A DNA stretch of 64,000 bases from Dryobates pubescens. Its lineage: Eukaryota > Chordata > Aves > Piciformes > Picidae. This document shows, one piece after another, positions 22,301 to 33,206 of this stretch (its first letter is position 1; the number at the start of each line of letters is the position of its first letter). The notes under the pieces were generated by a model, which did no database searches, had not been told where the DNA came from, and saw only the letters and a list, made by a program, of their open reading frames with translations. The stretch lies in contig NC_071615.1 of the NCBI RefSeq assembly GCF_014839835.1, positions 19,043,001 to 19,107,000 on the forward strand. The letters run 5' to 3'. Position numbers and translations under genes: made by a program.

Positions 22301-25300
22301 ATATTTATAGACGTTGATCAGATCCCTCTCAGCCTCCTCTCCAGACTAACCAGCCCCAGGGCTCTCAGCCTCCTCTCCAGACTAACCAGCCCCAGGGCTC
22401 TCAGCCTCCTCTCCAGACTAACCAGCCCCAGGGCTCTCAGCCTCCTCTCCAGACTAACCAGCCCCAGGGCTCTCAGCCTTTTCTCACCAGGCAGGGCTCC
22501 AGGCCCTTAATCATCCTTGTAGCCTCCCTTGGACTCTCTCCAGTAGATCCCTGACCCTCCTGAACTGGGGAGCCCAGAACTGGATGCTTGGAGACCCCCA
22601 GCCTCACATGGGAGCAGCCCCCAGGGGAGATGGCCCCCCACCCGCCGCCCTCACTCACTTGACGTGCAGCGGCTTAGCGGGTGAGACGATGGTCTGCGGC
22701 ACGGCAACGCCAGGCTCCAGGACGGGCATGTCGGTGAGCCTGAGCACAAACATGTCTGCCTGGAATATGTAGGGGCAGGGGGTGGAGAAGCCCTGCGGGA
22801 GGGGAGAGCAGAGAGAGGTCAGCTGTGAGGAGCCCGAGCGGGCGAAGCAGGGCTAAGCCGAGAGCCTGGACGGGAGCCTCACCTTCACCTCAATCCTGCC
22901 GGCAGCCTCGGGCAGGTGGGCGGCGATGAACCAGTCCCCGGCCGCAGGGGTGGTGATGTTGACGAAGGTGGTGTTCTGCGCAGCGCCCCCCAGCGCCAGG
23001 CTGAGGCTGTAGGAGGGCCGGACGGTGGCGTTGGCAGGGAACCGAGTGCCCAGCGGGTTGATCACCGGAGGGGCTCCGTAGCGGAAGTGCCTGGGGGGAG
23101 GGGAGGGGGAGGTTTAGGCTGGACCTTGAAAATCTGTTCACAGATTGTGGTGGGTTGCAAGTTGCCCCCCGCCCCCAACATCTAACATGCCAGGCCAGCT
23201 GAGTTGGAAGCAAAGGAAAGCTGTATTTACAAGCAAAACTATGATCCACATAGGTCCTGAAGGGAAAGCAGTGGAATGTAAATGAATTGGCAGCTTAGGC
23301 TGGGTGCCTCCCATTACTCCTGTTGAGTCACACCCCCGGTGTCCGAGTCTCCAGCACACCAAGCTGGACACAGCAAACGGCCAGTGTCTACCCAGAAATC
23401 CTGCACCCTATACATTCATCTGCAAAGTCATTCTCTTCCTCTTCCTTCCCCCTCTGCTCCCGTGGGAGATGCTCCCCATCCGGTAATGCTGGGGGAGGAT
23501 CTCAGCATGAGCCTCCAGTGTGCACTTGCAGCCCAGAGAGCCAAGCAGAGCCTGGGCTGCAGCAAGAGAAGTGTGGCCAGCAGGGCCACGGAGGGGATTC
23601 TGCCCCTCTGCTCAGCTCTGGTGAGACCACAGCTGCAGCTCTGGGGCCAGTGCTGGAGCCTCTGTGCCAGGAAGGATCTGGAGGGGCTGGAAGGTGTCCA
23701 GAGCAGGGCCAGGAGGAGGAGCAGAGGGCTGGAGCTGCTCTGCTCTGAGCACAGCCTGAGAGAGTTGGGGTTGTGCAGGCTGGAGAGGAGAAGGCTCCCA
23801 GGAGACCTCATTGTGGCCTTCCAGGATCTGCAGGAGGCTCCATGCAAGCTGGGGAGGGACTTTGAAGGGTGTCAGGGAGGGATAGGACTGGGGGGGATGG
23901 AGCAAAACCAGAAGTGAGGAGATTGAGATTGGCTGTGAGTTGCTGCCCAGGAGGGTGGTGAGAGCCTGGCACAGGCTGCCCAGGGAGGTGGTGGAAGCCT
24001 CCTGCCTGGAGGTGTTTGCAGCCAGGCTGGAGGTGGCTGTGAGCAACCTGCTGCAGTGTGAGGTGTCCCTGGCCATGGCAGGGGGTTGGGGCTGGCTGAG
24101 CCTTGAGCTCCCTCCCAGCCCTGACAGCTCTGTGATCTCAAGGCCTCTTAGGCCTGTCTAAGCTTAATGCCTGGCGGGGTGGGGAGCAATCCTGGCCAGC
24201 CTGAGACTAGCAGGAGCGGGGGCAAGAAAGAGCCCTGGGGGGTTTGGGTGGAGCCTCAGCTGGGCACAAGGGCAGTGTTGGGGGCCTCTGGGTGTGGGGT
24301 AAGGGACGCTGTACGCTTTGGGGTATCTTTGCCACTGTGCTTGGTAGATGTCTGTCACACACCAATTGCTTTCCCAATTAAACTTTCACAGAATCACAGA
24401 ACCACCAAGGTTGGAAGAGACCTCAAAGCTCATCAAGTCCAAGCTGTCACCACAGACCTCCTGACTAACCCATGGCACCAAGTGCCACCTCCAAGCCCCT
24501 CTTGAACACCTCCAGGGATGGGGACTCTACCACCTCCCTGGGCAGCACATCCCAGTGGCCAACAACTCTCTGTGTAGAACTTTCTCCTCACTTCCAGCCT
24601 AAACCTCCCCTGGCACAGCTTGAGACTGTGTCTTCCTGCTCTGGTGCTGGGTGCCTGGGAGCAGAGCCCAATCCCCTCCTGGCTCCAACCTCCCTGCAGG
24701 GAGTTGCAGAGAGCAAGAAGGTCTCCCCTGATCCTTCTCTTCTCCAGGCTAAGCAACCCCAGCTCCCTCAGCCTCTCCTCACAGGGCAGTGCTCAAGGCC
24801 TCTCCCCAGCTTTGTTGCCCTTCTCTGGACACCTTCAGGAGTCTCAATGTCCTTCTTAAACTGAGGGGCCCAGTCTCTCTTTCTGCTGCTTCTGCTCTGG
24901 CTGATGCTTCTCCTGGCTTTACTGACCTTGACTGCCTTGCTTTTTTTGGGACTGGTATTAACAACACCTTCTCTGCTCTGTCCTTTGTCCCTCTTTGTGT
25001 ACAGGGGGGTAGGGAGAGGAGCAGAGTGGGGGGAGAAGCTGTTGCAGCTCCCCTGGTTTTTGGCCAGAGGGGTCCTTGTGCTGTTTATCAATTGTAAATA
25101 CCTGTAAATATTGTATGTTTTGTATATATTTGTTGCATTTCATTGTAGATTGTAGGCTTGCTTGTAAATACAGCTCCTTTTACTTCCAACTAGGCAACAG
25201 TTAATGTTGGGGGGAATTTTCAACCCACAACAGAGGGGGGCAGTTTGAGCCTGATGCCTAGGAAAGAGTCATCAACCACCTGGCTGAGGGCACAGAGGGA

Positions 25301-28300
25301 GGGGTGGCAGACACCCCCCTCAGGCTCTGCTGCCACTCAGCAGGACCTAGACAGGCAGGAGAGTTGGGTGGGGAGAAATGCAACAAGGGCAAGTGCAGAG
25401 TCTTGTCTCTGGGAAACAACAACCCCATGGAGCGGTACAGGCTGGGGACTGACCTGTGGAGAGCAGTGCAGAGGAGAGGAACCTGGGTGTCCTGGGGCCT
25501 AGAAGGATGACCATCAGCCAGCAATGTGCTCTTGTGGCCAAGAAGGCCAATGGTATCCTGGGGTCAATCAGGTTCTCCTCCTCTGCTCTGCCCTGCTGTG
25601 GTACTTCTAGGCAGATACCTAGGAAATTTTCCACAGATTGAGTGGAAAAGTGACAGAATGTAAATAAATTAGCACTGGATGTAAAAGGGAAAATAATGAT
25701 AAGGTCTAACTAATCCCATTGGCCTGGTAACTAACAGGAAGGCAGCTGTATGTACTAACTCTTGCTCCTTTCTGCTTCCTCACTCTAGCTGGTTGCTTCT
25801 GCTGGCTTGCTGACCTTGGCTGTGTTGCTTTGTTGTGCCTAAGGACTAACAAGTTGCCCTCTGCTCTTCTCTCTGTTTTTTTCCCTTGTACAGGGTGGGG
25901 GAAGGGGGTGGAGAGGAGGAAGCTGTTGGTAAGTCCCTGGTTTCATCCAGGGGGGGTCTTGTGTTGTTGATAAATTGTTGTATTTTGTACACATTCCTTG
26001 CATTTCATAGTGCTAGACTTTAGCCTGCTTGGAAACATAGCTTCATTTGCTCTCCAACTGAGCTGCTCTGGCAGATTTTATTCTGGGGAGGGGTAATTTC
26101 AACCCACCCCAGAGAGGAACCAGAACACAGGGAACCTGAGGGACCTCAGGGTGCTGCTGAGATCAGCTGGGATACAAACTGCTCCGAGGACACCCAGGGT
26201 GGCCTGGGGGGGGAGAGGGCACAGGCTGGAAAAACCTCATTTGCAAGCTGAATCCAAACCCCAGGACTAGCTGCTATTAGCTTATCCAGGATTTATTGAG
26301 AGATTGGTTTAACTTGGCTGCTTATTAAGATAAGGATTTACATGGTTCCATCAAGCCTGAAAGCAAATTTCCACACTCACTGAGGTTAAGCCCCAGCCAC
26401 AAGACTCCTCCTTTTTTTGGTAACCATCTCAAATTCCCCAGATAGGCTAAATCCTCCACACTGAGCTTTCCTGTTCTATCCCAGATCTGCATCTTCCCAT
26501 TTTCTCTCCCCAGGAGGATGGGCAGAGAGACTAAAGAGATGCTCACCAAGGAAGGTCCATGTGAGCCACCCTCAGCACACCAGCACTTCTGCATTCCAGA
26601 TAAGCAGCCCAGCATTTGAAGCAGCAGAAAAGCAGCTGAGTAACACAGGAGGCATTTCTTTGGGCAGCCAGTTTGGCATTTATTTGCACTTTGGCACATG
26701 ACAGGTGACATTATTAACCCATTCCATCTTAACTGGGCTGATCTTCATTTCTTAGGGTAGCATTCAGCTGTTGCCTTGTCCCTCACATCCCCAAGCTACT
26801 GGAAACCTTTCTGGGAAGCAAGAAGTAGGAAGATCATCTGTGCTAGGCTGTCCTGGAGCAACTAAGAACACTGGTCTGTGCCCAGGACAGACCAGGGAAG
26901 CACAGGCCAAGCAGCCTCAGTCACTCCTGAGACCTCCATGGAGGGGGTGCCAGAGGCCCACATGTCTCCCTGGGCACAACTTGCTCAGGACACTTGGTAC
27001 CCTCCCAAGATACAGCTGGAGGCCATGCAAGTTTTTGATGTCAAACCCTCCAACAACTCAAGTACTGCTTTAAGTAGTGTTCCTTTCACTGGCAGAGAGT
27101 TTGCAGTCTGCTCATGCTCTTGTGTCTGCAGGACTGGCATTCCTCTGCTATGTCTGCTCCACACATGGCCACATTCCTCACTAAGTGTCCCCATTCTCTG
27201 CAGTTCCTCTGCCCCGGGCAACTTGTCACTCTCCAGTCCCTGGGGGTCCTCTCAAGCCCCAGCTAGTCCCTTTGGTGCCATGCTTCAGGTTCCTGCCAGG
27301 CACAGAAAGCTCCAGGAACACCTTTGCTCATGAGAAGCAAGAGCAGGCTCACTGTGAAGCTCTCTCCAGCGTTTCTAGGGTGTCCCTTAGGCTCCACCTG
27401 TGACAGACAGTCCCAGCGGTGAGCAGGGAATGCTCCCCCAGGTGAAACACAGCTCCAGCACCAGCGCATGAAGAAACTCCGGGGACCAGGTGGCCAACCT
27501 CCTGCAACCAACCACCCCCAGCCACCAGCAGCAAGGGCAAGAGAAGGGCAGGAGGGCCAGAGGGGGAGGCAGCAGCCCGGGGGCATACATACACTGTGAC
27601 CTCCATGTCGGTGCACTCTGGGCCCTTCCCCCGGGACGCCTGCAGGAGCCAGCGAAGCAGCACGGTGTCCTCTGGCACGTGGAAGTGGAAGAGCTTGGCA
27701 TTGCCATACCAGCTGTAGAAGGACAGCTTCTGTGCACTCTGAGAGAAGTACTCAGAGACATACAGGGAGTCTGCAAGGGAGAGAGCACAGAAGTGGCTGG
27801 GGGTGTGCTGAGGACAGGCTGCAGGGCTGCAGCCACCTACAGAAGCACCCAGGGGATTGTGTCCCTGCTACCTCACCCCAGTCCCACTAGAGACATGATG
27901 ACCCATGTTGTTCCTCCAGCCAGAACCACCCACACCCCTGCTGCAAAGCCAACACCCAGAGCCACAGAACACCAAATGATGCCTTCACAGAATCACAGAA
28001 TCAACTATGGATGGAAAAGACCTTCAAGATCATCAAGTCCAACCACTGCCTAACTCCACCAGAGCCACTGCTACACCATATCCTTGAGCACCGTATCTAG
28101 ATGGCTTTTAAATACACCCAGGGATGGTGACTCAACCACCTCCCTAGCCTGTTCCAGTGTTTGAGAACCCCAACTATGCTCTGTGTGATGTGCCCTGAAG
28201 ATGACAGGTCACCAGAGACAATGGAGGAGTTAAAAATCAGGAGGAAAAGTTGGTGGCACAAGAAAAGGTGACAGAGCAGGCAGCAGCAAACCCTGGGGCA

Positions 28301-31300
28301 GGTGGTCCAGAGGAGATGGGGGCAGGTAGCTCAGTGGTGCTCCAGGCCCCAGCAGCAGTTCCTGATGCCAAAAGGCAAGAGCTGTGTCTGCTCTCTGCCC
28401 TTGTCTCTGCTGAGCACACAAGCTGATGGTATCAGCCTTACCCAGCCTGGGACACACAGCACAGCACAGCACAGCACGCTGCCTTCCTGGGACATCATGA
28501 AAATGCATGAGCTGCAAACCTAACTGCTTTCAGACCTACCTCCCAAAGCCTACAGCTTTTCCTACCTGGAAGAAAGGCTGCTGGGATAGCAAGAACAGCC
28601 CTAGGTCATGCAAGACAACAGCTATTCAGCTAAAATGCCATCAGGACTAGCTAGATGCTCCCTCCCTCCCTCCCTTTCTCTTTCTCTCTCTCCCTGCATC
28701 CATCCATCCCTCCCTCCCTCCCTTCCTCTGCCCAGCTATGCCCACAGATCCCCCCCAGCAAAACTAAACCTTAGTGTTATTGTTAGCAAGAAACCAGCCA
28801 GACTGCAGCTCAGGGGTGGAAAGGAAGCAGGGTTGGGAAGGGAACAAAACCACATGGAGACAGTGAAGACAAGGCCAAGCCACCCACCCAAAAAACAAAG
28901 TTCACAGCACTCAGCAAAGGGGTGGAAGAAGATGTCTTCAGATCCCTGCCAAGTTCTCCCAGATGCTCCTTTTCTACTCTGGGATTCCCTGGAGTGGGAG
29001 AAACTGTGGCAGCTCTCAGATGCCAATTCCTCATTCCTATCAGAGGATAAAGCAGCAAGTGCAGTTCAACTTGCCCTCCTCCGACGCTGCACAGGGTCGT
29101 GCCGGGAACACTGAGGACCCAGCTGAGTTTAGGAAAGGTAGAGCTTAAGAAAGAGGAATAGTCCTTGGGCAAGACCAGAGCACTGGGATATATTTTGTGC
29201 CAAGAGGAACTTAATCATAGAACTGGTTTGGGTGGAAAGGACCTTTAAAGGTCACCTAGTCCAAACATCCTGCAGCCAGCAGGGACATCCGCAACCAGAG
29301 CAGGTTTCTCAAAGCCCCAACCAACCTGACCTGCACTGGTGCCAGGCATGGGGCAGCTCCCAGCTCTCTGGCCAGCTTGGGCCAGCGTCTCACCACCCTC
29401 AGTGTCAAACGTGTCTTCCTTCTCTCCAGCCTGAATCTCCCTCTTTTAGTTTCAAACCTAGCAGGATCTACCACTCATGCCCCAAAGCAGGAGGCACACC
29501 GGTCTGCCCCCAGGGCGCTGCAAAGAGCCAGGAACAGTACTCACGACATTAAATCCCTAGCAAATCAGCAAGCTGAAGCCTCGGGGCATCCTGCGAGCCC
29601 AGCAGGGAAAGGAGGAAACAGGGAAGCAAGAAATGCCAGCCCGGCAAGCTAACAGGAGGATTCGCTCCTGGAGGAAGAGCCTGGGCACCTCGCCTCGCCG
29701 CAGGCACTGCCCCGGCCACGTGCCCACCAGCTCCGACCAAGGCAGCAGCTCTTGCAGCACCTCCATGCACCGGGCAAGGGTGAGCCTCCAGCAGGACAGC
29801 GGGGAGTCCACAGCCCGTGGGCTGAGCCGTCCTGCTGCGCTCCCCACGTCGCTGCTCTTGAGGCCAGCGAGGAACAGAGACAACAAAAGAGGCTTTTGAA
29901 GCAACTGCTCCCCGGCTCCGCCGGCAGCGCGGCGCGTGGGCTACCCGAGAGAAAAGCTGGCTGAGATCCCCTGCAAGCCTGCTCACATCTCACACACAGG
30001 AGCTGTGCAAGGGAGCACTTCTTACCCAGCAGCAGCTAGAGCCCAGCTGCACTCCACATACACACGGCATTGAATTGTTAGGGGTGGAGGGGACCTCAAG
30101 GATCATCCTGTTCCAGGCCCCCTGCCATGGCCAGGGACACCTCACACTACAGCAGGTTGCTCACAGCCACATCCAGCCTGGCCTTAAAGACCTCCAGCAA
30201 TGAGGCTTCTACCACCTCCCTGGGCAGCCTGTGCCAGTGTCTCACCACCCTCATGGGGAAGAACTTCTTCCTAACATCCAGTCTGAATCTACCCAAGCCA
30301 TATTCCTTTCTGGAAGTCCATGGAGATGTTTGGGACCTGGATAAGGGCAGACAGGTACACCAAGCATGATTAGAGCTGGTCCTGCTCAATGCAACAGGTC
30401 CCATCAGACAACTTGCATGAGGATAAGCTCACTTGCCCTGATGCAAGATGCTCTGACCCCACCAGCTGTCAGGCTCTGCATGGCTGGCAGGCACCATCAT
30501 CACCAGTCCAGCACTTCCATGTCCTCACCAAGCTGAAGCATGATTTGTGTGGGCTCTGGGGAGGAGAGGGCCAGCAAGCAGGCATTACAAACACCAGCAA
30601 CCAGTGGTACTGCTTATTAAGGACTGGTCAACTACACAGACAGGGCTCAAGAGCAGGAGCAGGCCCAGGACAGGCAGACCTGCCTTGCCCACATGCTGCC
30701 TGCCACCAGGTTAGCAGCAGCTGTGCCTGTACCAACAAAACACTGGCACGGACAAAGTCCTCTCACAAACAGCTCCTCGTGGCGACAGGCAGCAGAGCAC
30801 CAGAGAGCTGCACCCAGGGCACCCTCTGCCCAGGCTGACAAGGAAACACCAGGGGCAGATGAAGGGACTATCAGCAGGGAAAATCCAGAAAGACAGGTCT
30901 CTGCTGGCGAGGCGTGTGCTCCAGCAGCCCATTTGCATCCAGAGAGCTGCTCTGGTACTTGCTGTGCTCTCTGGGACTGTCACCATTCAGCAGGCTCTGC
31001 ACCAGCACAGCAACACCTGGAAAGTCCCACTCAGCTGTCCCATGATGTAAAACAAGCCTTTAAAACTGAGCAAAGGAGTTGTCAAATGGATGTTGTTTCC
31101 ATCCTTTTCCACACAGCTTCCACGCCAACACGTTTCACAGAACGGCAGGGGCTGGAGGGGACCTCTAGAGGTCATCTGGACCAGCCCCACACTATGCAGA
31201 AGCCAGAAGTGGTTTTTAAGAGAAGAAAGAGAAGGTGGTAGAATCAGAGATGCAGAGAGGAGTCAAACAAAGAGCCTCCTGCAATAGCTTGGGCTTGTTT

Positions 31301-33206
31301 GTCCAAAGATGCTTCCACAGTCCTTTTAGGACATGCAACCTTGACTGCTGGTTTCAGGGCTTCCCATCCAAAGAGGCAGCCCTCGTTTCAAAGCAGATGC
31401 TGTGCAAAGCCAGGCAGAGGGCAGGGAGGCTCGCTCTGGACAACACAGGGCTACAGAGAAAAGTGTTTGACCATTTATAACGTGGCTCAAACACTGTTTC
31501 TTTATCCCAGGTCAAACCCTCATCTTTAAATGCTCCAGCAAGAGGACCCCCTGCTCCTCTGGGCAGGAGCTGATCTTCAGCAGCTCCCAGACCTAACCCT
31601 CCGGAGGCATTCCCTCAGCTGGCGGGATGGCGCCGAGACAAACCAAGCACCACACCTCAAGCACAGGGTAGCTCTCCCGGGCTGGGAACCCAGCTAGCAG
31701 GATGCCAGAGGAGGGTGGGCCTGGGGCAAAAGGCCATCTCAGCCACCAGCTTCACAGAGCTGCTCTGCAGACTATGAGGAAGCGATAACCACTGTCAACA
31801 GTGGATAGCCACCAGCAGCACAAGCCTGCCTCTGTGACAGGATGAAGTAGGCAAACAACCTCTCCTCCACAAACCCTTCCACCACTGAACCTGCTGGCTG
31901 ACCCTGTGGAGCGGCAGTCATGGTCCCTGGGGACCCCAGACTCCCAGCACCACCATGAAGGGATCCTACTGCTCTGGCAAAACCCCCACTCCTGCCCAGC
32001 TGCCCTGCTCCTGATGCACTGGATGGAAAGGAACCTGGAAACAAAGCAAACCCAAGCAACACCAACACCACCACCACAAACACATCTGAAACCCCTCGGG
32101 GTCCAGGACTGACCTCTTGCTGCTCTGCAGCACCCAACACAAGTGCTGCTGCTCACAAGAGCCCCCGAGCACCCAAAGCACTTGGGGAAATCACAGACAC
32201 CTCAAAGCCACCCCGAGGCAAGAGCTGTGGGACTCAGCTCAGCTTTGGGGCTGCGCAGCTGCAAAGTCCCCCTCACTTTAACCCAACCTGGTCAGTTTCC
32301 TACCGGTGCCTCGCCCCCGACAGGACTCCAGCGGCCCCTACGCGGTCAGGGAAGCCTCCCCAGCGCGTTTCCCCTGCCAGCTGTGTCACTCTGTCCCAAC
32401 TCTGACCACCCTGGAGTCTCTCCAAACTGCCTCTAAGCCCCCCCGAGCATCCCATGGCGCAACACCAAACTACCTCGGAGCCCTCTGAGCATCCCCAAAT
32501 TGCCCCAGAGGCAGTCAAGGTTATTTCCATACTGAACCAGTTCCCACTACGCATGGCGGCAGAGTGTCTCCAGACTGACTCTGAGCCCCCCGAGCATCCT
32601 CAAACTGCCCCCAAGCCCCTCAAAGCGACCCCAAACCACCCCTGAGCACTCCCCGCAGAGCATCTCCTAACTGCTCCCAAGGCATTCGAGCATTTCAAAA
32701 CTGAACCCGAGACCCTCCAGCATCCCCAAACCACTCCCGAGCCCCTCTACCATCCCCGCGGACCATCCTCAAACTGTCCCCGAGCATCCCCAAACTGAAC
32801 CTGAGCCCTCCGAGCATCCCCAGTCTGCCCCGGAGGCACTCGAGCATTCCCAAGGTGTACCCGATCCCACCGAGCATCCCAAAACCAGCCCCGAGCCCCC
32901 CCGGAGCATCTTCAGATCGCCGCCGAGCATCCCCGAACTGAACCTGAACGCCCCGAGCACGTCCAAACCACCCCCGAGCATCCCCGTGGAGCATCCCGAA
33001 CCACCCCCGAGCCCCTCCAGCATCCGCAGACCACCCCCGATCCTCCCCGCGGAGCATCCCCGCACCGACCCGAGCCTCCCCCCGCCCCCCACCATCGCGG
33101 GCCGGGCCTGACCGGGGCCGGTGCGGTTGGCGCGGCCGGCGGGGAGCGCCAGGAGCTGGAGCAGGAGCAGGAGCAGGGGCAGCGGCGGACCGGCTCCCCG
33201 CGCCAT
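10345..33206 (-). CDS. PGAP6: PGAP6 (TMEM8A), GPI-specific phospholipase A2, 13 coding exons
   Basis: Exons on the minus strand: 33206-33113, 27770-27593, 23090-22883, 22792-22659, 21357-21092, 19933-19605, 18013-17920, 17402-17279, 16333-16197, 14255-14077, 13652-13506, 11283-11167, 10641-10345. All phases match; all donors are GT and all acceptors AG. The sum is 2304 nt, or 767 residues, close to human (771). The start gives a signal peptide (MARGAG, leucine run, LPAGRA). Then come [30 protein letters not shown], an EGF-like module ([17 protein letters not shown]) near residues 490-525, and a seven-helix CREST-type domain. That domain keeps the conserved Ser (LSNLMF), FYHACDQPG and THSIWH, and ends [10 protein letters not shown]. 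The known role is GPI-cleaving phospholipase A2 at the cell surface (CRIPTO release). Introns carry CR1 copies, fossil LTRs and three minisatellites beside donors. Confidence 0.95.
11335..11560 (+). mobile_element. CR1 LINE 3' end in PGAP6 intron 12
   Basis: Shows 'gaaagaagttcttcccagaa', 'ggtgtttaagaagagcctgg', 'cggtctcggtggtctcttcc' and the 'ctgattctgtgatgctgtg' tail. It lies antisense to PGAP6 in the intron between exons 13652-13506 and 11283-11167, about 50 bases before the acceptor of the exon starting at 11283. Confidence 0.9.
11704..11930 (-). mobile_element. CR1 LINE 3' end
   Basis: A reverse-oriented CR1 tail starting 'tcacagaatcaccaaggttg' and running to 'agcctaaacctcccctggca', where it is 5'-truncated. 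It is sense relative to PGAP6. Confidence 0.9.
12066..13499. repeat. 11-bp minisatellite at a PGAP6 splice donor
   Basis: About 130 variants of an 11-bp unit (gctggctctgg, with ctccgg, ccccgg, ctggac and gagcaggcctcgg variants) fill 1.43 kb. Blocks of several hundred bases recur (12407-12570 closely resembles 13165-13340 and 13345-13499), so there is higher-order structure. The array stops within about 6 bases of the GT donor of the exon ending at 13506. Because 33 bp is 11 codons and the units lack stops, several frames on both strands stay open for hundreds of codons; these are repeat artefacts. Confidence 0.97.
14256..16196. other. PGAP6 intron 9, no other gene seen
   Basis: The intron between exons 16333-16197 and 14255-14077. 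A weak CR1-like block on the minus strand (14700-14790) is the only repeat hint. I found no exon or RNA gene. Confidence 0.5.
16378..16440. repeat. three 21-bp tandem units near an acceptor
   Basis: The unit 'ggcagccccagccttcatggt' minus its last base occurs three times, with one C-to-G style variant in the middle copy. It lies about 45 bases 5' (in PGAP6 sense) of the acceptor of exon 16333-16197 and directly abuts a CR1 copy. Confidence 0.85.
16437..16653 (+). mobile_element. CR1 LINE 3' end in PGAP6 intron 8
   Basis: A clean young CR1 tail: 'gttaggctggaggtgagaag', 'gatgtgctgcccagggaggt', 'ggactcgatgatctttgagg' and a double 'gattctatgattctatg' end. It is antisense to PGAP6. Confidence 0.93.
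18745..19575. repeat. 48-bp minisatellite at a PGAP6 splice donor
   Basis: About 17 copies of a 48-bp unit (key parts: cacccagcccaggagcaggc, then amtaag/aatgcc, ccccagagggcagccagcac) fill 0.83 kb. Copies alternate between 'caatgcc' and 'ctaagcc' variants and are otherwise almost identical. The array ends about 30 bases inside the intron from the donor of exon 19933-19605. Since 48 is a multiple of 3, long open frames on both strands result; these are not genes. Confidence 0.97.
19934..21091. other. PGAP6 intron 5, no repeat recognised
   Basis: The intron between exons 21357-21092 and 19933-19605. No CR1 tail, tandem array or extra exon was seen. Confidence 0.5.
21650..21770 (+). mobile_element. 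short CR1 LINE tail
   Basis: Shows 'gggctggatgacctttggag', 'gtccctgctggcctagacca' and 'ttctaagcttctatgaatag', the end of an older CR1 copy. Confidence 0.65.
21970..22610 (-). mobile_element. CR1 LINE 3' part with internal 36-bp tandem
   Basis: A reverse CR1 starting 'tcacaggatcacagatccca', through 'acctccagagatcatcaagt' and 'agaagttcctcctcatgttg', to 'ctgaactggggagcccagaa'. Within it, 22335-22480 holds four tandem copies of a 36-bp segment (ctctcagcctcctctccaga, then ctaaccagccccaggg). That is a secondary expansion, not part of the usual element. Confidence 0.85.
23490..24150 (+). mobile_element. CR1 LINE 3' part nested in LTR fossil
   Basis: Starts 'gatctcagcatgagcctcca', passes 'gggctgcagcaagagaagtg', 'aggatctggaggggctggaa' and 'gcctggcacaggctgcccag', and ends 'tccctcccagccctgacagc'. 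It is the same subfamily as the copy at 43295-44252. Confidence 0.88.
24388..24872 (-). mobile_element. CR1 LINE 3' part nested in LTR fossil
   Basis: Starts 'tttcacagaatcacagaacc', passes 'tggaagagacctcaaagctc', 'tgagactgtgtcttcctgct' and 'ctccctgcagggagttgcag', and ends 'cttcttaaactgaggggccc'. Confidence 0.92.
25279..25600 (+). mobile_element. CR1 LINE internal segment, twin of 52261-52534
   Basis: The first 275 bases match 52261-52534 with only about four visible differences. The CR1 block 'ctcttgtggccaagaaggcc' is included. It continues past 'aatgg' into 'tatcctggggtcaat', whereas the twin is interrupted at that point by another CR1. Confidence 0.85.
25605..26110 (+). mobile_element. second fossil LTR-like copy
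   Basis: Shares blocks with the LTR fossil to its left: 'agaatgtaaataaatta', 'ctgctggcttgctgaccttg', 'tgtacagggtggggg', 'ttgttgtattttgtacacat', 'ttgcatttcat' and a final 'aatttcaacccacccca'. It is diverged from the first copy, so both are old. No coding part remains. Confidence 0.55.
26111..27592. other. PGAP6 intron 2, right part, no gene seen
   Basis: Apart from PGAP6 splice signals at its right edge, I recognised no exon, RNA gene or repeat family here. Confidence 0.45.
27986..28180 (-). mobile_element. older CR1 LINE 3' end in PGAP6 intron 1
   Basis: Starts 'cacagaatcacagaatcaac', passes 'agaccttcaagatcatcaag' and 'cccagggatggtgactcaac', and ends near 'gcctgttccagtgtttgaga'. The 'ccactgcctaactccacc' block marks an older subfamily. 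Confidence 0.85.
28655..28735. repeat. pyrimidine-rich simple repeat
   Basis: A ccctccctccctttctctttctctctc tract with catccatcc and ccctccctccc runs. It is low complexity, in PGAP6 intron 1. Confidence 0.8.
29213..29455 (-). mobile_element. CR1 LINE 3' end, older
   Basis: Starts 'aatcatagaactggtttggg', passes 'ggacctttaaaggtcaccta' and 'ccagcgtctcaccaccctca', and ends 'tctccagcctgaatctccct'. It is diverged. Confidence 0.82.
30070..30300 (-). mobile_element. CR1 LINE 3' end, older
   Basis: Shows 'ggggacctcaaggatcatcc', 'gccatggccagggacacctc', 'gcttctaccacctccctggg' and 'agaacttcttcctaacatcc'. Confidence 0.85.
30301..32399. other. PGAP6 intron 1 interior
   Basis: About 2.1 kb without a recognised exon. 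A short degraded CR1 tail lies at 31134-31200 on the minus strand ('tttcacagaacggcaggggc'). Nothing else is assignable. Confidence 0.45.
32400..33085. repeat. degenerate GC-rich minisatellite beside PGAP6 exon 1
   Basis: Many diverged copies of a unit built on 'gagcatccccaaactg' plus a variable C-rich spacer (about 20-35 bp) fill nearly 0.7 kb. It stops roughly 30 bases inside the intron from the GT donor of PGAP6 exon 1 (donor at 33112). On the transcribed-sense strand the unit is G-rich (atgctcgggggtggttcggg-like). The exon 1 frame stays open through about 110 codons of it. Confidence 0.85.

Larger units (their letters stand above)
23148..25233 (+). mobile_element. fossil avian endogenous-retrovirus-type LTR, interrupted by CR1 copies
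   Basis: The left end reads 'tgtggtgggttgcaagttgc' and the right end 'ttttcaacccacaaca', the inverted TGTGGTGGGTT / AACCCACNNCA ends typical of a group of avian ERV LTRs. Two CR1 copies (23490-24150 and 24388-24872) sit inside. The right part (24873-25233) resembles the element at 25605-26110. It is a solo-type remnant; no internal coding part is seen. It is broken by the insertions and older than them. Confidence 0.6.
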
